Below, piece by piece: positions 1 to 4,959 of a stretch of DNA of 8,897 nt. The notes under the pieces were generated by a model, which searched no databases, was not told the origin of the DNA, and was given only the letters and a program-made list of their open reading frames with translations. Positions within the stretch are counted from its first letter, which is position 1. The number at the start of each line of letters is the position of its first letter. Origin of the DNA: MKRK01 sp001896915 (lineage in GTDB: Bacteria; Bacillota; Clostridia; Oscillospirales; Acutalibacteraceae); contig CALJJF010000265.1 of assembly GCA_937973935.1 (NCBI GenBank), positions 1-8,897 on the forward strand, written 5' to 3'. The position numbers were made by a program, and so were the translations under genes.

Positions 1-2
1 GA

Positions 3-938
3 ATCATTTCTTTTATGCTGTCATCAGGCGACCAGCATGTTTTTACAACCGCCGTAACCGTTGTGGCTGTGTTTTCCGCCATTGCGCTGATTTTTGCATT
101 ACTCATTGCCTTTTTTTATGCCAGAGGTGTGACAAGACCGCTGCTGAAATTGAAACAGTCTGTTGAAGAGCTTTCCTTGGGAAACATCGACGAATCCGTC
201 GGTTTGAACCGGAGGGACGAAATCGGTATGCTGTCCCTAGCTGTGGACAAGATGAGACTTGAGCTTTTGAATAAGGATATCATCCGCCAGTCCGCGATAC
301 AATACATTTCTCACGAGCTGAAAACTCCCATCATGACCATCCGCTGTTATGCCAATTCCATTCCAGACGAAATCTTTCCCAAGGGCGATCTTCAGGGCAG
401 CATCGATGTGATTGATGCCCAGACCGTTCGTCTGGAAGGCATTGTGAAAAAACTGATCGCCGTTGCCAAATTGGATTATTTAGAAAACAAGGTTTCAGAA
501 AACGAAATCGTCAATCTTGAGGACTGTGTGAGGGATGTCTGTGACCGTATTTTTGTGTTCCAGAACGATTTGCAGCATACCATAGAAACCGAAACCCTGT
601 TTGTGTCCGCCGACAAGGAGCAGATTAACGTACTCATCGAAAACCTCTTGGAAAACGCCTTGCGCCATGCCCAAAACAAGGTGGAAATCCGGCTGCGATC
701 ACAAGCTGACAAAGCGGTGCTGACCCTTTACAACGATGGCGGACCCATTGATGAGGCTCAGCTTCCCGTGCTGTTTGAGCCCTTTAAAAAAGGGAAAAAC
801 GGTTCTTTCGGACTTGGCTTATCCATTGTCAAACGGATTGCCGACTCCTATCATATGGAAATTGAGGCAATCAATACAGGTGACGGCGTCATGTTTTCGG
901 TTATTTTTGAAAAAATTGATGAAATTACCGATCGTTAG
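3..938 (+). CDS. Sensor histidine kinase, 5'-truncated by window edge
   Basis: Membrane sensor kinase of a two-component system: it would autophosphorylate on a histidine and pass the phosphate to a response regulator not present here. Numbered from the ATG at 15, residues about 11-36 form a hydrophobic membrane helix and about 37-90 a HAMP linker (RPLLKLKQSVEELSLGN). The H-box SHELKTPI carries the phospho-acceptor His100. The HATPase_c domain shows an N-box (NLLENALRHA, 210-219), a G1-like NDGGPI (240-245) and a G2 box GLGLSI (266-271). The frame stays open upstream of the ATG to the window edge. The first membrane helix and extracellular sensor are missing, so the real start lies outside and the ATG at 15 is internal. 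The signal sensed cannot be told. The gene ends 116 nt before smpB, which has its own promoter, so the two are probably separate units. Confidence 0.93.
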   Translation: MISFMLSSGDQHVFTTAVTVVAVFSAIALIFALLIAFFYARGVTRPLLKLKQSVEELSLGNIDESVGLNRRDEIGMLSLAVDKMRLELLNKDIIRQSAIQYISHELKTPIMTIRCYANSIPDEIFPKGDLQGSIDVIDAQTVRLEGIVKKLIAVAKLDYLENKVSENEIVNLEDCVRDVCDRIFVFQNDLQHTIETETLFVSADKEQINVLIENLLENALRHAQNKVEIRLRSQADKAVLTLYNDGGPIDEAQLPVLFEPFKKGKNGSFGLGLSIVKRIADSYHMEIEAINTGDGVMFSVIFEKIDEITDR

Positions 939-962
939 CAACATTTTTACATTTCATTCGGC

Positions 963-990
963 TTGACTTTCGTTTTTAACATGTTATACT
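963..990 (+). promoter_or_regulatory. Sigma-A-type promoter of smpB-ssrA
   Basis: TTGACT (963-968) and TATACT (985-990) are separated by 16 bp, close to the sigma-A/sigma-70 consensus. They lie 65 nt upstream of the smpB start. Transcription would begin near 997. No separate ssrA promoter is evident in the 3-nt smpB-ssrA gap, so this promoter probably serves both genes. Confidence 0.7.
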
Positions 991-996
991 TAAATT

Positions 997-1029
997 CACT
1001 TTGAAAGAATTCTTTTGTTCTTTCAAGTG
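997..1029 (+). promoter_or_regulatory. 5'-terminal hairpin in the smpB leader
   Basis: Bases 997-1009 pair with 1018-1029 in a 12-bp stem with one bulged T (core GAAAGAA/TTCTTTC) and an 8-nt loop. The hairpin falls at the expected first nucleotides of the smpB transcript and ends 11 nt before the Shine-Dalgarno sequence. It has no T-run after it, so it is not a good terminator for the kinase gene. A role in protecting the 5' end of the transcript is inference. Confidence 0.45.
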
Positions 1030-1054
1030 TCCCACCAAAAAGGAGTGAACAATC

Positions 1055-1519
1055 TTGCCCAAGGAAGCTTTGAAAACCATTGCACAAAACAAAAAAGCTT
1101 ATCATGACTATTTTGTGGATGAAAAATTAGAGGCAGGCATTGCACTCACCGGCACAGAAGTGAAGTCCATCCGGCTGGGCACCATCAACCTGAAGGATTC
1201 CTGGTGTCAGATCATTGCCGGCGAAATGTTTATCAGCAACATGCATATTTCCCCCTATGAAAAGGGCAATATCTTCAATCGTGATCCCTACAGAATGCGT
1301 AAGCTTTTATTGCACAAGCGGGAAATTTTAAAGCTGTTCGGGCTGATTAAACAGCAAGGACTGACTCTGGTTCCCCTTTCTGTATATCTCAAAGGGTCTA
1401 AGGTTAAGATTGAGGTGGGGGTTTGCAGAGGCAAGAAATTATATGACAAGCGTGAATCGGCAGCCCAAAAGGATGCCAAACGCAGCATTGACCGTACCAT
1501 GAAGGAACAAAACCGCTAA
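1055..1519 (+). CDS. smpB: SsrA-binding protein SmpB
   Basis: SmpB binds the tRNA-like domain of tmRNA and brings it to stalled ribosomes for trans-translation. The 154-residue product has the usual length and family hallmarks: an N-terminal IAQNKKAYHDYFVDEKLEAG, then GTEVKSIRLGTINLKDSW, the HISPYEKGN strand, LKLFGLIKQQGLTLVPLSVYLKG, and the basic C-terminal tail GKKLYDKRESAAQKDAKRSIDR. That tail enters the empty mRNA channel in characterised SmpB proteins. The start is TTG at 1055, chosen because an AGGAG at 1041-1045 lies 9 nt upstream and the protein then begins MPKEALKTIAQNKKAY as expected. ssrA, its RNA partner, begins 3 nt after the stop, a common Firmicute arrangement suggesting co-transcription. 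Confidence 0.97.
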   Translation: MPKEALKTIAQNKKAYHDYFVDEKLEAGIALTGTEVKSIRLGTINLKDSWCQIIAGEMFISNMHISPYEKGNIFNRDPYRMRKLLLHKREILKLFGLIKQQGLTLVPLSVYLKGSKVKIEVGVCRGKKLYDKRESAAQKDAKRSIDRTMKEQNR

Positions 1520-1605
1520 TATGGGGGCGTAAAGGTTTCGACGGGGATTGTGAATTACGATAAGCGAGTAGCGGTGCGGACCCGCTATAAAAGCCGTATT
1601 ATTTA

Positions 1606-1641
1606 ATAAATAACAATAATAAATTAGCTTTAGCGGCTTAA
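1606..1641 (+). other. tmRNA proteolysis-tag reading frame
   Basis: Reading back from TAA (1639-1641) gives codons AAT AAC AAT AAT AAA TTA GCT TTA GCG GCT, that is NNNNKLALAA, preceded by ATA. The ALAA end is the classical recognition signal for ClpXP-type proteases. In-frame codons before it are AAG CCG TAT TAT TTA ATA with a stop at 1588-1590, so there is no GCN resume codon. The exact first tag codon is uncertain (ATA or AAT). Confidence 0.75.
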
Positions 1642-1846
1642 TGCCGCTCGTCTCTGCAGTGAGTACTACGGCTCTGTAAGAGGCGTCGATTAGTAGTGAA
1701 CGTGAGTGAGGGAGCGCTTTGGCCCTTTCCATGCATCAAAAGCTACCGTAACCGTAAGCCTGTCAACCGGCGTGCGGCGAGGGGAATCCCAAAAGATTGA
1801 CTGCACTCGGAGAAAGTTGTAAGAATCGGTTTTCGGACAGGGGTTC

Positions 1847-1866
1847 AATTCCCCTCGCCTCCACCA
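1847..1866 (+). repeat. attL-type repeat at the ssrA 3' end
   Basis: AATTCCCCTCGCCTCCACCA, covering part of the T-loop, the T-stem 3' strand, the acceptor 3' strand and CCA, is repeated perfectly in direct orientation at 7078-7097. A direct repeat of a tmRNA 3' end enclosing foreign-looking genes is the standard footprint of site-specific integration. ssrA stays complete because the repeat restores it. Confidence 0.9.
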
Positions 1867-1870
1867 CATG

Positions 1871-1939
1871 GAATGCTTACAGTAAATTGCACAACTGTTT
1901 TCGGACACTGCGCTTTTTACTGTGAGCATTCTTTTATTT
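1871..1939 (+). terminator. Hairpin and T-run, candidate ssrA terminator
   Basis: Bases 1871-1886 pair with 1916-1931 over 16 positions with no mismatch (15 Watson-Crick pairs and one U-G pair at 1878/1924). TTTTATTT follows at 1932-1939. The wobble pairs only in rightward RNA; leftward RNA would have an A-C mismatch, so the structure fits termination of ssrA transcripts. The loop is long (29 nt), which is atypical. The right arm is also the last codons of the IS3 transposase (GAA TGC TCA CAG TAA), and the left arm lies outside the proposed IS end. Confidence 0.55.
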
Positions 1940-3111
1940 CAAATCCCGAATAAAATTCCGATTCCAATTGGTTTGGAGTCTTATAACCGAGCGTCTGGTG
2001 AGGACGGTTTTCATTAAAGAATTGAACATATTTTTGGGTGGATTCATCAAGCATTTCCTTAGTTTCAAACCAGCGTTTTTTGAATTCTTCCTTTTTTAAG
2101 GATGAAAAAAATGATTCCGCAACTGCATTGTCATACGGAGTTGCTGTTCTGGAAAAAGACTGTTTCACTTTTAGTTCCCGTACAAAACAACGAAATTTGT
2201 AAGATGCATATTGTGTACCCTGATCGCTGTGGAGCATTAAATTATCCGGACATCCTCGTTCAATGAACGTTGTGTTAAAAAGTGAAATCAAAAAATCAGC
2301 ATCCGGGTTTATCATTGACGCTGCTGCAAGAACTTTTCTGGAAAACAGATCAATAATCGCACAGACCTGATAAACTTCACTACCCACTTTAACATAAGTA
2401 AAATCGCTGATCCAGACAAGATTAGGCGCTATTTGATGGAACTTCTGCTTTAATCTGTTTGGATAGTATTTATATTCCCTTGAAAAAGTTGCGTTTGGAT
2501 AGACGTAAGTTGACTTAAGTGACAAATTCATTTCCTTCATTAAGCGATGTATCCGCCGTTCACTGATTTGGTGTCCCCTCTCTTTCAATTTCACCTTGAT
2601 TTTTCGCGCACCGAATCTTTTTTCACTTTCCTCAAAAACATATTTTATCAGTGGCTTAATTTCTTCATCCTCCAGTTCATTTTGGGTCTTAGCCGGACTG
2701 CGAAGAGCACGGTTATAATAAGTACCCCGGCTTAATTCCAGCGTATCGCATAAAGCGTGGATACTATATTTGTCACGAAGCCTTAATACTGCGGTATATT
2801 TCTCATCAGTCGATGAAGTAACTGAGCACCCACTCTCTTTAAATATTTGATTTTCAATGCGTAATCTTGCAATCTCTTTTTCGATCAAATACACTTCACG
2901 CGCTGTTTTTACTTCTGAATTGATTTCGGAATATTGCTGCGCCCATAAAAATAATGAACTTCTTGATATTCCGAATTTTACGCATATTTCTTTTGCCGAA
3001 TATGAAGTTTGATACAGTCTTACAATTTCTTGCTTTTCCTTTTCCGTATAACGCTTTGGCATAATTGTTGACAGTCCCCTTTCGTATGAAGAGGACAAAA
3101 ACCATATGGCA
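1888..3111 (-). mobile_element. IS3-family insertion sequence
   Basis: A single transposase gene read leftward is flanked by imperfect terminal inverted repeats that both begin with TG: 1888-1911 (TGCACAACTG, then GTTTTCGGACAC inward) and 3088-3111 on the minus strand (TGCCATATGG, then GTTTTTGTCCTC inward). They align without gaps at 14 of 24 positions. The resulting length of 1224 bp fits the family. No matching 3- or 4-bp target duplication is seen (AAT on the left, CTT on the right), so the copy may be old or rearranged, or one end may be misplaced by a few bases. Confidence 0.65.
1917..3062 (-). CDS. IS3-family transposase, OrfA and OrfB fused in one frame
   Basis: This DDE recombinase would excise and insert the surrounding IS. 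The N-terminal part (1-80) has a helix-turn-helix (KRYTEKEKQEIVRLYQ, then AKEICVKFGISRSSLFLWAQ) and a leucine-zipper-like segment (EKEIARLRIENQIFKE). An HTH_21-like region (140-185, RFGARKIKVKLKERG) leads into an rve integrase core. Its catalytic residues are D220 (WISDFTYV), D280 (HSDQGTQY) and E316 (AVAESFFS), with exactly 35 residues between the last two, as in IS3. The ending RPHQTLGYKTPNQLE is also typical. Most IS3 members make this protein by a -1 frameshift between two ORFs; here it is continuous and no A-rich slippery site is visible at the boundary. The start is ATG at 3062, downstream of AAAGGGGA; an upstream in-frame TTG at 3098 would lie inside the inverted repeat. Confidence 0.93.
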   Translation of the reverse strand: MPKRYTEKEKQEIVRLYQTSYSAKEICVKFGISRSSLFLWAQQYSEINSEVKTAREVYLIEKEIARLRIENQIFKESGCSVTSSTDEKYTAVLRLRDKYSIHALCDTLELSRGTYYNRALRSPAKTQNELEDEEIKPLIKYVFEESEKRFGARKIKVKLKERGHQISERRIHRLMKEMNLSLKSTYVYPNATFSREYKYYPNRLKQKFHQIAPNLVWISDFTYVKVGSEVYQVCAIIDLFSRKVLAAASMINPDADFLISLFNTTFIERGCPDNLMLHSDQGTQYASYKFRCFVRELKVKQSFSRTATPYDNAVAESFFSSLKKEEFKKRWFETKEMLDESTQKYVQFFNENRPHQTLGYKTPNQLESEFYSGFEIKECSQ

Positions 3112-3287
3112 CTTTATGCTACTATACCGTTTTACGAATATTTAAAATGCGATGTTTTACAATGCTTTACAATACAAAATGCATCTTTAAGGGTTTTCAA
3201 CTCTTCACCAAGCTTCTGTATATTATAATGGATAGTTAATTAGATCTAAAGATATTTTAATTATATATAGCTGTGATAAAACATTGC
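3112..3287. other. AT-rich spacer between the IS and the abiE promoter
   Basis: No convincing gene is seen here. The stretch contains a short tandem repeat of 10-bp units, TTTACAATGC then TTTACAATAC (3156-3175), framed by two copies of AAAATGC (3144-3150 and 3176-3182). It may be old flanking sequence split by the IS insertion. Confidence 0.4.
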
Positions 3288-3300
3288 TAAAAACTCCGCT
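3288..3300 (+). promoter_or_regulatory. Putative AbiEi operator, upstream copy
   Basis: TAAAAACTCCGCT here is repeated exactly at 3366-3378, so the two copies bracket the -35 and -10 boxes of the abiE promoter. CTCCGCTAATT (3294-3304) also recurs with one mismatch in inverted orientation at 3399-3409, next to the Shine-Dalgarno. Characterised AbiEi antitoxins autorepress by binding repeats at their promoter; applying this here is inference. Confidence 0.55.
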
Positions 3301-3328
3301 AATTCCTTAAAATATTATAAGTTTTATA

Positions 3329-3357
3329 TTGACATTATTCTTTCTTTTCTGTATAAT
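3329..3357 (+). promoter_or_regulatory. Consensus promoter of the abiEi-abiEii-OLD unit
   Basis: TTGACA (3329-3334) and TATAAT (3352-3357) are perfect consensus boxes with the ideal 17-bp spacing. They lie 60 bp before the abiEi start. A promoter this strong fits a system that is held down by its own antitoxin-repressor. Confidence 0.85.
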
Positions 3358-3365
3358 AATTTTAT

Positions 3366-3378
3366 TAAAAACTCCGCT
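3366..3378 (+). promoter_or_regulatory. Putative AbiEi operator, downstream copy
   Basis: Second exact copy of TAAAAACTCCGCT, beginning just after the expected transcription start (about 3364). Binding here and at 3288-3300 could loop or occlude the promoter. The related inverted copy at 3399-3409 (CTCTGCTAATT on the minus strand) overlaps the ribosome-binding region. Confidence 0.55.
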
Positions 3379-3417
3379 CGTTTTTACTTTATTATCTTAA
3401 TTAGCAGAGGTGAACGA

Positions 3418-4017
3418 ATGCTACCGTATGATAAAATAAAAGAAATATTCAAAAATCACGGCGATGTGATGCGCACCGCTGAACTTCGTGCGTCTAAAAT
3501 ATATTACGCAGACATTCAAAAACTTCTTGCCGAAAGCATTATTGAACAAGTTAGCCGGGGATATTATCACCTTATTGACAATGAAAACATGAGTGAAGTA
3601 AAGATCATTAACCGCATGTTTCCGGAGGCTATTCTTTGCATGAACACTGCCCTTTTTCATTATGGTTATTCCGACCGTACCCCTGCCCAGTGGCATTTGG
3701 CGGTGGATAAAGATATTAGTAAATCCCGTTTTAAAATTGAATACCCTTTTGTAAAACCTTACTATTGGGAATCAGCACTTCTTGATATCGGTCTGACTAA
3801 AGCCGAAATTGATAAAAATTCAGTCCGTATTTACGATAAAGAACGTACAATCTGTGACTGTCTTAAATACTCAACTAAAATGGACAAGGAAATCTTCAAT
3901 AAAGCTATTCAAAACTATGTGAAAGATTCGGCAAAAAATATACCGAACCTGATGCATTATGCAAAGCAACTGCGGGTTGAAAAGAAAGTAAAAGATTTGA
4001 TTGGAGTGTGGTTGTAA
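3418..4017 (+). CDS. abiEi: AbiEi-type antitoxin, type IV toxin-antitoxin system
   Basis: Antitoxin and probable autorepressor of an AbiE system. The 199-residue protein has an N-terminal winged-helix domain (about 1-55: GDVMRTAELRASKIYYADIQ, with the wing at SRGYYHLI). An AbiEi-type C-terminal region follows, with MFPEAILCMNTALFHYGYSD, TPAQWHLAVDKD and YDKERTICDCLKY (139-151). In known AbiE systems the antitoxin does not bind the toxin tightly; it counteracts the toxin indirectly and represses the operon. The Shine-Dalgarno GAGGTG (3407-3412) is 5 nt before ATG 3418. The stop overlaps the toxin start by one base (TAATG), indicating translational coupling. The promoter repeats upstream fit autoregulation. 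Confidence 0.9.
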   Translation: MLPYDKIKEIFKNHGDVMRTAELRASKIYYADIQKLLAESIIEQVSRGYYHLIDNENMSEVKIINRMFPEAILCMNTALFHYGYSDRTPAQWHLAVDKDISKSRFKIEYPFVKPYYWESALLDIGLTKAEIDKNSVRIYDKERTICDCLKYSTKMDKEIFNKAIQNYVKDSAKNIPNLMHYAKQLRVEKKVKDLIGVWL

Positions 4018-4913
4018 TGCCAGACATCAGTGCTTCTGTGTTGGCAAAACTGCGTAACAAAGCAAAAGCCTCCGGAATTAGTTATCAGCAATGCTTACAG
4101 CTTTTCTTTCAAGAGGAATTTTTACGTCGGCTGTCAAAATCCAAGTATGTAGACAATCTCGTTTTAAAGGGTGGTTTATTCATATACACACTTACCAATT
4201 TTGAGAGTCGGGCTACAATAGATGTGGATTTTCTGCTTCGACAACTGCCTAATTCAGTGAATGATGTAAAAGCTGTGATTAATGAAATTATCAATATTAA
4301 CACCGGAAATGATTATATCGAAATGATAGCGAACGGTTTTGAGGAAATCTCGCCTCAACGAAAATATAAAGGCATAAGCACGCAAATTATAGGTAAAATC
4401 AAAAATGTACGCGTCCCGTTTAATATAGACATCGGTGTTGGTGATATCATTGTACCAAAGGCCGAAAAGAGAAAGATTAACACACAACTGCCGGATTTTG
4501 AATCGCCGGAAATATCAACTTACTCACTTGAAAGTACAATAGCAGAGAAGCTTGACGCTATCTTGCAACGTTTTGAACTGACCGGTCGCATGAAAGACTT
4601 TTATGATATTTACTATCTTTCAAAAACCTTTGACTTTGATGGACTCAAGCTACAAACAGCAATCAGTGAAACGCTTCAAAACCGTGGAACACTTTATGAA
4701 AAAGATAGTTTTGAACGGATAATACAACTTCCTCATGATCCCGATATGCAAACCAAGTGGAAGTATTTCTTGAAGAACATCAAGAATGAGGCACTGGATT
4801 TTGATATTGTGATTAGCGATATTAAAGATTTTCTTGAACCTGTTTATGAAACCATTGTAATGGAATCAGAATGGTTGAAAAAATGGGACTGTAAGAGTGT
4901 GAACTGGAGTTAA
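4017..4913 (+). CDS. abiEii: AbiEii nucleotidyltransferase toxin
   Basis: Toxin of the pair, a DNA-polymerase-beta-fold nucleotidyltransferase. Related toxins (AbiEii, MenT) transfer nucleotides to tRNA acceptor ends and arrest growth, giving phage resistance by abortive infection. Numbered from ATG 4017 (298 residues), LKGGLFIYTL (50-59) matches the GS-type motif of the family. The metal-binding acids are D69 and D71 in TIDVDF, with a further acid D138 in FNIDIG. Motifs STIAEKLDAI (173-182) and KDFYDIYYL (193-201) are also conserved. The upstream in-frame GTG at 4008 is rejected as start because GGAG (4003-4006) lies only 1 nt before it, but 10 nt before ATG 4017. The start overlaps the antitoxin stop. 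The exact substrate of this member cannot be told. Confidence 0.92.
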   Translation: MPDISASVLAKLRNKAKASGISYQQCLQLFFQEEFLRRLSKSKYVDNLVLKGGLFIYTLTNFESRATIDVDFLLRQLPNSVNDVKAVINEIININTGNDYIEMIANGFEEISPQRKYKGISTQIIGKIKNVRVPFNIDIGVGDIIVPKAEKRKINTQLPDFESPEISTYSLESTIAEKLDAILQRFELTGRMKDFYDIYYLSKTFDFDGLKLQTAISETLQNRGTLYEKDSFERIIQLPHDPDMQTKWKYFLKNIKNEALDFDIVISDIKDFLEPVYETIVMESEWLKKWDCKSVNWS

Positions 4914-4959
4914 ATATTCAAGACAAAAATATATTGGATATAAATAAGGGGATTAATCT

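Larger units (their letters stand above)
1523..1866 (+). ncRNA. ssrA: tmRNA (transfer-messenger RNA)
   Basis: tmRNA rescues stalled ribosomes and adds a degradation tag. The 5' end GGGGGCG (1523-1529) pairs with CGCCTCC (1856-1862) as an acceptor stem, followed by A and an encoded CCA (1864-1866). The typical GTAAAGGTTTCGACGGGG follows the 5' strand. The T-arm is AGGGG-TTCAATT-CCCCT (1839-1855). The tag frame ends in codons for NNNNKLALAA with TAA at 1639-1641, placed in the loop of a stem AGCGGC/GCCGCT as usual. No Ala codon is present in frame upstream; the resume codon appears to be ATA (1606) or AAT (1609), which is unusual. The mature 5' end probably comes from RNase P cleavage of an smpB-ssrA transcript. 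The 3' end serves as an integration site: its last 20 bp recur at 7078-7097. Confidence 0.97.

Noticed and set aside
939..1029. Intrinsic terminator for the histidine kinase gene
   Set aside because: The only hairpin lies after the smpB promoter and is not followed by a T-run.
1488..1522. Separate ssrA promoter inside smpB (TTGACC ... TAATAT)
   Set aside because: The spacing is 23 bp and the -10 candidate would directly abut the mature 5' end, so it does not fit.
1439..1929. Leftward reading frames across ssrA
   Set aside because: They are antisense to smpB and the tmRNA, whose structure fully explains the sequence.
3063..3098. TTG at 3098 as the transposase start
   Set aside because: It would lie inside the terminal inverted repeat. 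ATG 3062 has an upstream AAAGGGGA and gives a standard IS3 N-terminus (MPKRYTEKEK).
4008..4016. GTG at 4008 as the AbiEii start
   Set aside because: The GGAG Shine-Dalgarno (4003-4006) is only 1 nt before it; ATG 4017 has proper spacing and overlaps the antitoxin stop.
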